64,000 nt of DNA from Siderastrea radians (lineage: Eukaryota; Cnidaria; Anthozoa; Scleractinia; Rhizangiidae): assembly GCA_964017195.1 (NCBI GenBank), contig OZ024889.1, positions 55,016,574-55,080,573 on the forward strand, given 5' to 3'. The position numbers and the translations under genes are program-made. Under the pieces are notes generated by a model. It saw only the letters and a program-made list of their open reading frames with translations. It made no database searches and was not told where the DNA came from. Of the stretch, positions 13,095 through 24,134 are shown piece after piece (the stretch's first letter is position 1; every line of letters starts with the position of its first letter).

Positions 13095-15260
13095 ACCAAC
13101 CAAGATTAATCTTTTGACATGACTTCATAAATGTCAGGCTTCTTGTTTCTAGCTGCTGACAATACAGTTAAACTTCTGATAAGTGGACACCTTTGCTTTG
13201 GAAACTCAAAAAAATAATGGTCACCTACAAAGCTGCCCATCAGCAGACTTTTGACTCTGCAACATTTTGTTAAGAAGAGTGCTTTTTGGGTTTGTTACTT
13301 TTCAGTAGTTTGGGTTGAATCGAGAAATTTTTTATGATGCTCTGTCCAGATCACATGTAGAACAGATGGCCTTAGTCGATCCCTCAGTTGACTGTCAGTC
13401 AATCATCAGTTAATCCTCCTCCAACATATCAGTTGGATAGCATCCAATACTTGGCCAAAGCTGAATGTATACCAGTGAAGTATTGGTCAACATGTCAGGC
13501 TACAACTGTGGATAACCATGGTACATATGACCCCTTATCCTAGGTACATTATGTTAACAATGGTTCCTGTGTATGAATGAATTAATTCCAGTTGATAATA
13601 GTATTAACGGGTAAACTAAAAAGAGATGCCTGATGCTACCATCTATCTAAGAGGTTATTCGTCTGAGGAAACCTGTTGCAAAGAAAAAATATATAATTAT
13701 TTAGAAGAATGTGGTTCTTAAAATGAAAATTTATAAATTCATTAATGTCCTGTGCAGATACTTTATTCTTTTCGTGTACAAGGCTTCAGTGTTTGCAATA
13801 ATTTTTGGTGCAACAAATTTAATTCAATCCATTAATCAGTATCTGAGAGGACAACTATTTCATCAACAAATTTGTTACAGTTATGATCTGGTTAATTTGT
13901 AGAAGGCTTAATGAAAAAGTTACAAATATTCTGTTTTCAGTTATTATTGGTAATAGCAAGAATCTTATGATCAGATTAAATTTATTTGTTTATGATGAAT
14001 TGACAGGTTTGACATTTCTGTTATTGTTAATAAACTATTTTCAAGTCGAAAAAGGAAGTCGTGTAATCAATGATTTCTCAAAGTTTTCTCTTTAGCAAGT
14101 AAGCTTGAGATTTCTATTTAAACAATAGAGTTCTGTTGAACTTACCATCGTGTGATAGGTTGCGCGAGGAAATTTGATGTTCACAACAAATATTGGCGTT
14201 CGAGGGCTTATATGAAGTTTGAACATCAAATTTCCGAGGGAACCTATCACACATAGAGCCTAAGACAGAAGGACTGTATTGTTTTTATTGTACAATGCTA
14301 AATTTTGAGCAAATATTGCCAAAAACTGGCGCTATGAGCTGATAGGTGCCCGCTGAGGAGAGACACTATCGCGTCACGTGATTGACCAATGGGAGCATGC
14401 CAAAATTTATCGTTGTACTGTAATGGCTGTTAGTTAATGTGGGGCATTATATTCTGCACCACCCATCAGAGACCAAGGAGTCTTACTATTGTGGTGTAAC
14501 GCAGTGATACAGATGTGGTTAACACAAAATAAACATGTTCTCAGGCCAGACTGTTATACAGCCCATACCTAGCCAATCAGATAGTGTTTTTGCCGAATAG
14601 TTGTTTGCTGGATTGTAAGAATCGCTAATTCAACTGGTAGGCTCTGGGTTTAAAGTAACTTGTTTAGTAATTTGACTTCAGTTCGGTTTTCCTTTACCAT
14701 GCTCTATGATATGGTTAAAAAACATGTGCCACCCTTAGTTCAGACCGGTTCCCTCCAAAACAGTCACCTCACACTCACACTCTTAGCTGGTGCTAAGCAT
14801 TAATTTACGAAAGGACGGTGAGTGTAAAAGGTTTTTGTGCTAATTTTGTTTAACATTTTTATCCGTGAGACTACATTTAGTTTTTTTTTTTCTCCACGAA
14901 CTTCCAAAACTGTTGCTTTACTCATTGGTTGTTGGCAATTCTGGTTTCATTACTACAACCACTAACAAAATTGTTAAGACACTCAGTTAAAAAACTATCA
15001 GCAAATGTGATCCCAGAATTCAGACAACATTTTTTAGGGGGACCCTTAAAGGAATAAATGTGAAATTTAGAAAATGCCTCTAAATTATAAACTTCTCGAC
15101 TGATACTGCCCCAGTTATTGGTTCTAATAGTTGCAGCAACCACTCATGATCGCTCATAAAGCTACCAAACGGGTCTGTATGCTGGGCCAAGTCATGTGTT
15201 ATGTAGCCCCCCTTAAGTGGAAGTGACAACAGTTGATAACAAACAAATATATGTACACTT
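13095..15260. other. Convergent intergenic region between SMC5 and the bZIP gene
   Basis: This holds the probable SMC5 3' UTR, including AATAAA at 14029-14034, and the shared downstream region of two convergent genes. A hairpin element lies at 14150-14253. No other gene is seen. Confidence 0.5.
14150..14253. repeat. Short inverted repeat (hairpin)
   Basis: GTGTGATAGGTTGCGCGAGG, followed by AAATTTGATGTTCA, is mirrored by TGAACATCAAATTT and CCGAGGGAACCTATCACAC. The stem is about 35 bp with a 35 bp loop. It is probably a tiny MITE copy. Confidence 0.6.
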
Positions 15261-15267
15261 TTTAATC

Positions 15268-15293
15268 TTTATTTCTTCAATGCCCTGTTTATT
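15268..15293 (-). terminator. Candidate poly(A) signals of the bZIP gene
   Basis: Two AATAAA hexamers on the minus strand (plus-strand TTTATT at 15268-15273 and 15288-15293) lie about 330-350 bp past the bZIP stop codon. Confidence 0.45.
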
Positions 15294-15618
15294 TGTACAA
15301 CGAATAATGTTATGAAATTGCACTGGGTAAATGACAAAGGGTACATGTATATTATAGTTCAATTCAAGTAAAACTAGTAATACGTATACCGTATAATAAG
15401 AGCTGCATGTTGAACATACCTGAGTAACAATGTTTTCTTTGTTTGCTGCCATACAATCTCACTGGTTAAATACAAATGCTACAATATTGAAAAAGAATGA
15501 AACCACCTAAACTAGTTTCTGTTTTTAAATTTTTTTTCTTTTTGTATAATCCAACACAGTTATACTAGTGCTGATTCATTTCTTCCTTACATTTTTGCTT
15601 TCATGAAAATAACCTCAT

Positions 15619-16727
15619 TTACATTGAACAAGTGGCCCCACTTAATTTTTCGACAAGAACTTTTCTTAAAGAAGTTGTGAGCAGCTCAAGTTCCTTGAGT
15701 TGCTTTCTCAGTTCTGCATTGCTTTTCTCCAGTTCCTCTTCTTGTTGAAACAACTCCTGTTCCTTCTGTTTCCTGGCAGCACGAGCATGCTTCGATGCAA
15801 CGTTATTCTTCAATCGCCTGACAGTTCTCTTATCAAGTTCTTCACTGAAGGAGTTGTTATCAACCTTACCGCACTTAGATTTCTTGTTTGGTGGATTTGG
15901 GTTTTCTGAAGAGCCTGTTCGCTTTCTCTTTGGCTGAGGTTCAGCTTTAGCAAGAACCTCTGTTGGGCCTGCGACGCTTTCACAACTGGCACCCACACTA
16001 GGTAACACTACACTGTCTGCAAGTCCAAGAGCAGCAGAAAAGGAAAACAGTTCATCAAGATCAACTGTCAGAGTTGAAGGAGTAAGCTCGCTGACTTCTG
16101 GTAAGGAGGAGGAGCACTCTGTTGTAAGTTCTTGTGTCAAGAGGGTTAAGGGATCTGATGTTTGAATCACTGTGATTTCTTCAGCCACAGGTTGGAAGGT
16201 TGGCTTGGCTTGGTCACAGTCAAGGAGAACTGTGATTGTTTCCTCGGACACTACGCCTTTGTCGACAGTAACAACATCTACAATGCTCTCAGGGTATATA
16301 TCAGAGATGCTGCCACTTGGTGAGAATACCTCCACATCACTTTCAAGTGAAACCACGTCGATGATTTCACTACAGGGGGAAGGTGCATCAGTGCGCTCAT
16401 CAGTACTGTCAGTCGCCACTGTCACTACATCTGAATGGCAGATGTCTGAAGTGGCGACTGGCACATCCTGGTCCACTTCAAACCCCAGATTCAGAGTGTC
16501 GACAAGTGGAAGTTCTGGAAATAGCTGGTCAAGATCCATGAATTCCTCAAAGAATGGATTGTCCATTGAGCTAGCTGAAGCCCCAAGGTCTAGTAAACTT
16601 TCCAGGGGAAGTGTCACCACTGGGGATTTGCTGTTTATCTCATCAAGAAGGCTGAATGGGTTCTTCCTATCGTTAGGATATGTCTCATCCAATCTGTCAG
16701 TGTCTTCCAATGTGTTATTCAGTAAAT
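15619..16727 (-). CDS. bZIP transcription factor, exon 2
   Basis: Main coding exon of a 398 aa nuclear DNA-binding factor, joined to exon 1 (17247-17334) through a CTACAG|AT acceptor that completes a split Asp codon. The N-terminal two thirds is acidic and rich in S/T/D/V, with clusters such as FFEEFMDLDQLFPELP that resemble an activation domain. Basic patches PKRKRT and NKKSKCGK are likely nuclear localisation signals. The bZIP is C-terminal at about residues 329-398: basic region RRLKNNVASKHARAARKQ, then five heptad leucines. The K-N-N-x-A-x-K-x-x-R-x-A-R spacing is closest by eye to PAR/C/EBP-type basic regions; XBP1 was also considered. The ortholog is uncertain. Confidence 0.88.
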
Positions 16728-17246
16728 CTGTAGTTTAAAGAAAACACAAATCAGTTTGTCAGTTTGCATAATGCGTAATTTTGGGGGTAATTTTTAATTT
16801 GTTTCTTTTTTTTAAAACTGGCAACTTCATCAGGGAAGTACCCAGATGTCACAGTGGCTGTGAGGTGCAAGCAAATCGATAGCCATATTCCTAAGACAAA
16901 TAAGGACCAAAAAAAAAAGCAAGCGTAAGAAGAAGTACTAGAAAAAAATCATTCGCCCCCAAGATGCCAAATTTCAAATAAAAAACTTCCCAATCACTGA
17001 GGTAGAAAGAATGAAGAACTCGTCACATGTTTACTCATGAACTGTACTTTGAAAATTAAAATGTTGTCATCCACTGCCTCAGATAAGAACACGGTCGTAT
17101 TTAAAACAAAATTACTAGGTCAAAAACTGATAAGCTCAGACGGATTGAAATGACGATCTTGCTTTAATTTCCGACCATAACATATGAATTCGGTGACAGA
17201 AGAACTTCAGCAGCTAAAATATAACTCATTGTTTACTATCGCTTAC

Positions 17247-17334
17247 CTAGATCATCAAACAATCCACATGTATTCAGTGTTTGGTGTCGGCTTCCAGTGC
17301 TTGCGGCGGTCGCTTCCTTGCAGTCGATTTCCAT
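17247..17334 (-). CDS. bZIP transcription factor, exon 1 (start codon)
   Basis: First coding exon: 29 codons plus one base, ending CTAG|GTAAGC. The ATG at 17334 has strong context (AACAATGG) and opens MEIDCKEATAASTG. It splices in phase 1 to 16727, giving ...CGLFDDL-D-LLNNTL. This start is chosen because it is the first in-frame ATG; the open frame upstream to 17523 has only a TTG. An overlapping uORF (17255-17488) covers this start codon. Confidence 0.85.
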
Positions 17335-17488
17335 TGTTTTTTCGTATTTCACCTCGCCGATGTAACGAATGTTCTCCTTTACCTCGACGGGATCGACTCG
17401 ACGGTCGAAACCTTCGAGGCAAAGGTTGGCAAAGGTTGGTATTGATAGCGGAGACGTTGAGAGACTTGACGGCTTTGCAATCTTCCAT
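17255..17488 (-). other. Overlapping upstream ORF of the bZIP gene (uORF2)
   Basis: A 77-codon ATG-started frame (MEDCKAVKSLN...) in strong context (CAAAATGG). It begins 154 nt before the main ATG, out of frame, and ends inside exon 1 about 80 nt past it. Ribosomes translating it would bypass the main start, the logic of ATF4 uORF2. Translation is not demonstrated. Confidence 0.6.
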
Positions 17489-17732
17489 TTTGAATTTTTT
17501 AATGAAGAGTAGTCGTAAGTCAAATCTGCCGTTGTGTGGCTAAGCCTTGAACTGTTGGGAAAGTATTCCTTCGAGCGCCGACGAAATAATCGGCGCCAAC
17601 GCTGTCACTTTCAGCCGCAGCCAACTTCTCAAAATCTTGTTGATTTCCCCGAGTACCACGCGAGGAAAAATTGTCAATAAGATGAAATTAACAGCGGATG
17701 TTGCACTATTTCAATACGTGGTGGTGCAATCG

Positions 17733-17750
17733 CTAGACTAAATTTGGCAT
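17733..17750 (-). other. Short upstream ORF (uORF1) of the bZIP gene
   Basis: A five-codon frame MPNLV followed by TAG. On the minus strand between 17750 and the main start, only this ATG and the uORF2 ATG occur. It is relevant only if transcription starts upstream of 17750, which the sequence does not show. Confidence 0.4.
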
Positions 17751-17760
17751 TGACGTAGTC

Positions 17761-17805
17761 TGTAGCCAATCACAGGGCAGCTATCCTTGTAAAGTGATGT
17801 CATTT
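17761..17805 (-). promoter_or_regulatory. Candidate promoter motifs of the bZIP gene
   Basis: A CCAAT box (17766-17770) and a CRE/ATF-like TGATGTCA (17795-17802) lie 15-50 bp upstream of the small uORF1. They suggest a promoter responsive to bZIP factors, possibly the gene itself. No TATA box was identified. Confidence 0.35.
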
Positions 17806-17809
17806 TGGA

Positions 17810-18469
17810 CCTATCAAGATTTGTTTTGCATAGATTATGAGAAGTTGCCACTGGCAACTGAATGAGTTACCAAGTTTCAATTCCATTCCCGTGTTCTAGG
17901 TAGTTGTACGAGTCCAAAACGCTTGAAGATGAGCTTAACCAAGCGGATAAAAAGCAAATTACAGCTGAATTTTAATTACGAGCGAGTTGTACAAGTACAA
18001 AACGATAAAAAAAAAACGTATTCTCCATAAAACAGAGTTTGGTAGTGAAAACTCCGACAACTGAATTAATTACAGTTTTGTTCCCCGTTCGCTATTCCAC
18101 TTTCGAGTTCTGTAAACGTCACTGCCTAAGAAAAACAACAAGTTCATAAAACAAAACTATTGAAAATCTATATTGCCGTTTCAGTGCCTTGAAGTTCCAT
18201 TTCAGCGGCACACTTTCAAGGTTTTCCGCTTTCCTACAAGAAAATTTAAAACTCGCTGAAAATGTATAAAACTTGCGACAGAAAAAAAAAAACAATAAAA
18301 TTGGTACTGGACGATTGCTAAAGCTGGGCATTTATTTAGCATTTTTGCTAAACTAGGCATTTATTATTGCGGTAGAAATTGAGCAGAAGGCTCTGCCGCT
18401 CGCCCTGCGGAGCAGGCTCACTTAGAGTTCTTCGCGCGAGGCTCTCGAATCGCAAGTTGCTCGCGCGAA
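17810..18469. other. Intergenic region upstream of the bZIP gene
   Basis: No gene is recognised. A GC-rich stretch with GCGCGA motifs lies at about 18380-18470, next to the following MITE. Confidence 0.5.
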
Positions 18470-18471
18470 TA

Positions 18472-19133
18472 CCGTATTTGATCGAATAAACGCCCCGGGC
18501 GCTTATTTCAAATTTCACGTTCAAGGGGGGCGCTTAATCGAGGAGGGGCGATTATTCGAGGAGAGGCTCTTATTAACAAAATTACGAGGACTCGGAGTTT
18601 GTTTCTGTGATGTAGCTTTTACTCATCATCGCCGTCTCCATCTCCATCATTAGCGATAACATTCACCTTGTCGTTGGCCTCCTCCTGGTCGGACAAAGTG
18701 ATATCGTGGAAAGGAACTTCCCTTTCTTCATTTATTTTAAAACTGTGGGCCCCTAAAAATTATATCACGCATAAAATATGTCACACCTTGCAAAATTTTT
18801 CCGCCTATTTCCTAGACGCGAAGTTTGTAGTTCCTATACGGCACGCAAATCTACAGGTGTGTTTTTGGGTATTGCAAAATAACTTCAGTTCGTTTTTAGG
18901 TATATATGCAGGCATACTTAGTTGTATTTTAAAACTCCCTGACGAAGTGTGTGCAACTCATGCGAAACGCGTAGGAAGATAAAGTTTTACAACTCTAGAA
19001 GTTCTGCTGCTCACTGGTTCAACTTTGAAAAAAAAAATTGGAGGGGCGCTTATTTCAAATTTCGTGTTCAAGAGAGGCGCTTAATCGAAGGGAGCGCTTA
19101 TTCGAGAGAGGGTGCTTATTCCGTCAAATACGG
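18472..19133. mobile_element. 662 bp TIR element with TA flanks
   Basis: Ends CCGTATTTGA and TCAAATACGG are inverted and flanked by TA. Inside each end is a degenerate copy of GGCGCTTATTTCAAATTTC followed by GGCGCTTAATCGA. No transposase is encoded; this is probably a mariner-type MITE. Confidence 0.65.
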
Positions 19134-19135
19134 TA

Positions 19136-20625
19136 ACTCAATGAGTGAGCCTGCGAGGCCCAGGGTGAGAGCGATGGGGGGGGGGGGTACTTAGTTAAGT
19201 TTCACACAGGAAGGGGGGGTCAAACAAGGCTCTCTCCTTATGTGAGCGAGCTCTTCTCGAGCTCTGGTGCAAGCGAAAAGATGTTAAGAGGATTTCGCAC
19301 TCGTAGACTATTGATACTGAGTCAATACCGAATAATGTGAAGTCGTTTAATTACAATAACTTATGTAAATGTGACGGTGTTGAAGGTCATTTTGATTTGA
19401 GAAGCAAGTAGGGTCACGTGTACTATGTCTGTATGAAAGGGCAATGTTGAATTCTAATACTCAACTCTGCAAAATATGCTGTAGAAAAATTAATGGCAAT
19501 ATAATTTCTACTCTGGAAATATAATTATGAACATGGTGCTTTGTAGGAAAGGTCGCTTGAACAAGGGCAAAACTGCCTCACTAAAGGAAAACATACCTCG
19601 CCTTCTTAAAATTGGACTAGAAAAACTGAAATGCTGAAGCTATAAAGATAAATATTTAAAAATGCTTTAAAAGATTGCGAGTGTCCATTATGGAAAGAAA
19701 AGTGCGTGGCTTCGTCAGTAACCACGACTTGTTTGTCTTACCCTCATCGACGCTAACGTCGCCCCCAGGGTCTTATGTATGTTGAAATATTTTACAGTGT
19801 ATGTATAAGTGATGGAAAGTGAACCTTATCACCCAGCCAACGGGGATGAAGTTGGCTAGTGATGTCTTACTTTGTAGGAAGATAGACTACAACGCCGTGT
19901 TTTCTATCAGTGAAAAATCAACGAGGCAAAGCCCGCGTTGACTGTCGCGAGGACAGGTGGTTTTATTGCTTTAGTCGACAAATATATGATTATCCAAAAG
20001 AAAAAAAAAAGATCAAACCTTTCCAACGGCATAACGCGCGCGATTGTTGTCTATCAGCGAATAGACAGTAACAGTTCAGCCAATCAGATTGGCCTATTCA
20101 CAATACACCGCAGTGAGTGCCTACTCGTAGCCAATAGAACATGACGATTCAGCCAATCAGATTCGCGCGTTTGCAATAGTCCACGGCGAATGCCTTCCAA
20201 TAATATCGGTTACACTGTAATGGCGGCGAAGGCGGCGAAATACTGCCTCCACTCCCCTTTCAGTAAAGTGGTGACTACTTATTTTGACGATTTACAAGCT
20301 CTTTTCAACAGCCCCTTCCTTCTTTATTTTTCAAGAAGTTTTTAGTATATATCTTTTAGCAGCGTCCCAAGCAAGCGATTTTATATGCGATCAAGAGTTC
20401 TCTAAACTTGATTAATTGCAGCTGATAATGTTAGACACCATATGCAATATACAAAGGTAGTGTACGTGTAAAGCAAAACCAACGTCGTTCCAGGGTATCT
20501 CCTCTTCCCGTGCCCTGGAGCGAGAATGGATGGGAAGAAGAGGAAACCTGGGAACGAGGTTGGGGTAGAACAAGATAATGATCACGAATGCTTCTTGATT
20601 GTCTGTCGATCCTTTGGGGGGATTT
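19136..20625. other. Intergenic region, no gene recognised
   Basis: Contains a G-run (19175-19186) and several AGCCAATCAGATT motifs near 20070-20165. A minus-strand AATAAA (plus TTTATT at 20323-20328) is the nearest candidate poly(A) signal for the GCNT-like gene that follows. Confidence 0.4.
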
Positions 20626-21720
20626 TCAAGTTTTTGTGCTCTGTTCTTGTTTCCACAAAGCTGTGCCGTATTTCCTTCCCTGCCTTGCAACAAGAATGCA
20701 ATCTAGTAAATCGTCATTGAAATGAAACGGGATCTTGTGAACAAAGAGTTTCTCTTTCTTTTCTTCTCCAAACGCCCAACTCAAATCTTGGATGGAAATC
20801 CAGCACAGAGCTCGCACCCAGGTCCCCTGACAAACGTGACGAGTCTTCTTAAGAAGCCAGTACAAGGCACGTGGTATCCACGTTGGTTGTTTCCCATGGA
20901 TACCGCCTGGAGCCATCGGATGCTGCTGTAACGATGAATACAACGTTTCATCCGGGATAAAAGTATCCTGTAAAAATTCAAGGAAGTCTTTTCCTATTTG
21001 GCTGTGAAGTACGAACTCGACAAATCCTCTAATGGCCACAATGTGCGTTGATCCTTTAAATATTGAAATATTGTGTGGCGGTGGTGGTTTTATCTTTCCT
21101 GTCTTGAAGAAACTATGATTCCTTAATTCAAAGGCAACCTTCGTTCGAACCTGTTGGCCTCTGGGCATCGGAAAACTTTCTATGTTGTTAGAGTTGTTGA
21201 GACGTTGTAACGCTCTTACAATTTGCTTATTTTCGTAAAGTGGAAAATCCTGTCCAATTAAACTAATGTAATATTTCCATTTCACAGATGACTGTAATAG
21301 CTCCTCCATGCAATTGAGTTGAGCTTGAACTACTGAAAAATGCCCCCAGACGACGTCAGAGCGGTTTTTTGCAATAAAAACGTTTGGTAGACAACGTATC
21401 ATAGCCTGTATAGCCCTAAAGAAAGCCTCTGGGGATTTCTTGTCGATGTGAATGCAGTAAACATTGTGAGGCATATAGATAGCTTGAAGAATCCGTTCAA
21501 ACAGACATGCACCTTTGTATATTGTAAGGGAATAAGCAATCGGTAGTTGCTGTTCCTCTTTAGACACAGGGGGATGGGCAAAGCGTGTCCGTAAAACATG
21601 CGCGCACTCTTCATTTGGCTTGTAGATGTCGAGGATGTCTGAATCATTCCGTGGGATGTAAGTCCTGGACAGTTTTTCTTCGCCAGAAATAAGCCTTTTG
21701 CATCTTTTCCACTTTGATTC
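20626..21720 (-). CDS. GT14 beta-1,6-GlcNAc transferase paralog 1, catalytic exon
   Basis: Catalytic exon (364 aa) of a type II Golgi glycosyltransferase of the GCNT/core-2 GT14 family, which adds beta-1,6-GlcNAc to O-glycans or related acceptors from UDP-GlcNAc. It begins after a GTTGCAG acceptor with ESKWKRCKRLISG. Family features seen are LPIAYSLTIYKG at the domain start, Y-CIHIDKKSP, NVFIAKNRSDVVWGHFS, YYISLIGQDFPL, and FIPDETLY, whose Glu (about residue 473 of 579) corresponds to the GCNT catalytic Glu. Conserved Cys residues are present. The full protein is built from exon 1 (23081-23692), a microexon (21968-22000) and this exon. Acceptor specificity cannot be read from sequence. Confidence 0.9.
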   Translation of the reverse strand, partial: ESKWKRCKRLISGEEKLSRTYIPRNDSDILDIYKPNEECAHVLRTRFAHPPVSKEEQQLPIAYSLTIYKGACLFERILQAIYMPHNVYCIHIDKKSPEAFFRAIQAMIRCLPNVFIAKNRSDVVWGHFSVVQAQLNCMEELLQSSVKWKYYISLIGQDFPLYENKQIVRALQRLNNSNNIESFPMPRGQQVRTKVAFELRNHSFFKTGKIKPPPPHNISIFKGSTHIVAIRGFVEFVLHSQIGKDFLEFLQDTFIPDETLYSSLQQHPMAPGGIHGKQPTWIPRALYWLLKKTRHVCQGTWVRALCWISIQDLSWAFGEEKKEKLFVHKIPFHFNDDLLDCILVARQGRKYGTALWKQEQSTKT

Positions 21721-21967
21721 CTGCAACGAACAGAATGATATGGCGAGTTACTTCATCAGTAGAAGAAATGCACCTCAAATAATTTTTGTCGTAGATGTCT
21801 TTAACAACCTTACATGATTTGTATAAGAAGTATTTATTGTAGTGCACCGAAAAACAAATTTGAAGCGACACAAAAATTTCAATATGTACCTCTAAGATAG
21901 GCACGCGGACTTTTGCGACACCCTGAATGTTATATCATGATAAATCATCGTTATTTTCACTCATTAC

Positions 21968-22000
21968 CTTTTCCTCAGGTGAGTAGAACCATTTGTATAT
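21968..22000 (-). CDS. GT14 paralog 1 microexon (33 nt)
   Basis: A phase-0 exon between TTCCCCAG and GTAATGA, encoding IYKWFYSPEEK. Gene 2 has three exons of the same type with the same donor (G|GTAATG) and W...S/P-E-E pattern, which supports a real exon rather than chance. It lengthens the stem next to the catalytic exon. Confidence 0.8.
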
Positions 22001-22002
22001 CT

Positions 22003-23080
22003 GGGGAAGAGAAAATATAAAGAGCCAGTGTGAGATATATAGCAAATTGCTTTGTAAGTGGTGATGGTGATACGTGAAGATACCCTTTAAACCCTAATAT
22101 CAACATCCATGTTCTCCATATATTTCTTATAATTAAAGTTGGGAGAATTTTCTGAAAGTTCAAGCATTTGATCTTTGATGATCATTTCCTTTATTCTCAC
22201 GACATCTGAGTATTTGTTCAAGTAGTGCTATTGTAAGGAGAACTAAGATGCTCGTCACTATTGGGGCTTAGAGGGTTAACCCTTTTACTCCCATGACTGA
22301 ATAAAATCAAAACTAAAGACAACTCCCAAATTTCATTTTGAAAAATACTTAAGTGTAAATAGTACTATGTGAAAGTACTGCTGAAGAGGTTTCATTTGAA
22401 TTATCACACCACGGGATTTCATCAACAGAATCAAAAGTTAGAAGCACCTTAAGGTATCACGGAAGAGAAAAAAGTCAACTTTTTTCAATTTCGCAAGTGA
22501 CTCTGGGAGTGAAAGCGTTAAGGGCATGTATTGGTAGTGGTAGGAGTAACGTAAATGAAATTAGTACAACTTATGATGTCGGTAGCGCTAGTAGTAAAAC
22601 TAATGAAGCAGTAGGCGAGCTCCCTTACATCAGCGGGGTTGGCCGCACTTAAGAGAATGAACAGTATGGATTTTGAACTATTTGGTCTGAAATAGGTGAT
22701 GGGATGGCTGAAAGTAGGTATAGAGTTTAGATCTGACATGGGATGTGGATTTTAGGGTTAATCCGTTTAGGTCTGAACTAGGGTACTGACTAGGTTAAAA
22801 ACTGGGTGCATACATTTTAAGGTTAAGGACTGAAACAAACTTCGGATTATATTAGTAGGATCTCTAGTATAATGGGAACGGATTGGAGGAGTAAAGTTCT
22901 GAAAATGGGTTTAGAATTACACACTGTAAGAGGTTTTCAATTCGCTTTAAAATGAATATTCTTTGGTCTGAAACAAGGTTATAATTTCGAGCTCCTTGTG
23001 GAACATTCGGCCTTACCCACCGTTTGGAGAACTACACTATCCTCTCCCCCTTGAAGGCGTTTGCAATCTCTTCACATTAC
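22003..23080 (-). other. Intron 1 of GT14 paralog 1
   Basis: A 1.08 kb intron. I looked for more microexons of the E-E-K|GTAATG type and found none. No other feature is recognised. Confidence 0.5.
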
Positions 23081-23692
23081 CTTTGGCTTTGGCGTATTCG
23101 AAATCCCTGTCATCTTCGAAGCCTGTTTAATTGGAATACCTTTCGTCGTGGGCTTGAATGTGGTAGCAACACTTGTTACCTTTGTCGTCGGCGTACTCGA
23201 ATTTAGAATCTCTGTCGTCTTAGCAGTCTGTGGATTCGGAAAAACTTTCGTCGTTAGCCTCGGTACATTGACAACATTTGTTACCTTTCGCGTCGGTTTA
23301 TTCTGAATAACTACCATCATTGGCTCTACCTTGTTCAGAAGACCTTTCCCCTTTGATTTTATTTTTTGTAGAATTTCTGCTGCCTTTTTCTCTGGTCTAT
23401 CTAGAAGAACTTTTGTCTTTAGCTTCTTGTTATCTAGAACTACTGCTTTCTGTTGCTTTGGGTTAATTAGAAGACCTCTGACGTTTGGCTTCGCTTTATC
23501 CAAAGTTTCTGCCACCTTTCGCCGTGGTGTTTCCAGAAGACCTTTAACCTTTGGCTTCGGTGTATTCACTAGAAGAACACTTTTCACTTTTGTCTTCGTG
23601 CTCAGAAAGTCCGACTGATGGACAATCACAAAGGTGGCCACAGCCAGAAGGAAACATAATAACACAACAGTTTTGGCCCTTGACAAAGCCAT
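23081..23692 (-). CDS. GT14 paralog 1, signal-anchor and expanded stem exon
   Basis: First coding exon, 204 aa, with the start at MALSRAKTVVLLCFLLAVAT. A hydrophobic segment at residues 8-25 after a short basic tail gives a type II signal anchor. The rest is a Lys/Thr/Pro-rich stem made of about 20-22 aa degenerate repeats (KVKGLLETP..., NVRGLLINP..., KTKVLLDRP..., KGKGLLNKV...). It ends NTPKPK|GTAATG in phase 0. The homologous exon of paralog 2 is only 35 aa, so the repeats are an internal expansion. A 5' UTR acceptor (CCTCAG) lies 12 nt before the ATG, as in paralog 2. Confidence 0.85.
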
Positions 23693-23751
23693 ACAAGTTG
23701 ATTCCTGAGGAAGAACAAGAAAAACAGAGAAATTAGTGTGCGCTATTAGTT

Positions 23752-23779
23752 GCTGTTGTTGTTGTTGTTGTTGTTGTTT
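23752..23779. repeat. (TTG)n microsatellite
   Basis: About nine units of TTG just upstream of GT14 paralog 1. Confidence 0.9.
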
Positions 23780-23852
23780 ATACTAATTGTCCTATCTTTT
23801 TTTTTTCATCATACAGCCTTACAGAGCCATATACAATCAATCCTCGCCAATA

Positions 23853-24134
23853 GAGCGGTTTTCAATTGAGTGTTGAAAGCAATTCACGGTTTGCTTTGGT
23901 TTTGCTTTACTTCGCTCTGTGATTGGTTAAAAAATCTCGCGCCACTTTCACGACCAATCAGAAGTAAAACTCAAACCAATCGCCACTTGCTCGCACGCGT
24001 TTTCCCGCGCTTGGAGCCGGTTACATGTATTTGCTTCGAGTTCTGATTGGTTCATTGGGTAATTTGTGTTTGTTGTGATTGGCTGGGGTAATTACTTTGG
24101 TTTTGGTTTTACGACACTCATTTGAAAAGCGCTC
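23853..24134. mobile_element. 282 bp TIR MITE with TA flanks
   Basis: Inverted ends GAGCGGTTTTCAATTGAGTG and CACTCATTTGAAAAGCGCTC are flanked by TA on both sides. The interior carries several ATTGGTT/CCAAT motifs and is non-coding. It lies about 160 bp upstream of the GT14 paralog 1 start and could contribute promoter motifs. Confidence 0.75.

Noticed and set aside
16172..16738. 188-codon plus-strand ORF
   Set aside because: It is the antisense shadow of the bZIP coding exon.
15619..17334. Assigning the bZIP gene as XBP1 or ATF4
   Set aside because: In XBP1 the bZIP lies near the N-terminus, and the ATF4 basic region differs. Only the uORF layout recalls ATF4.
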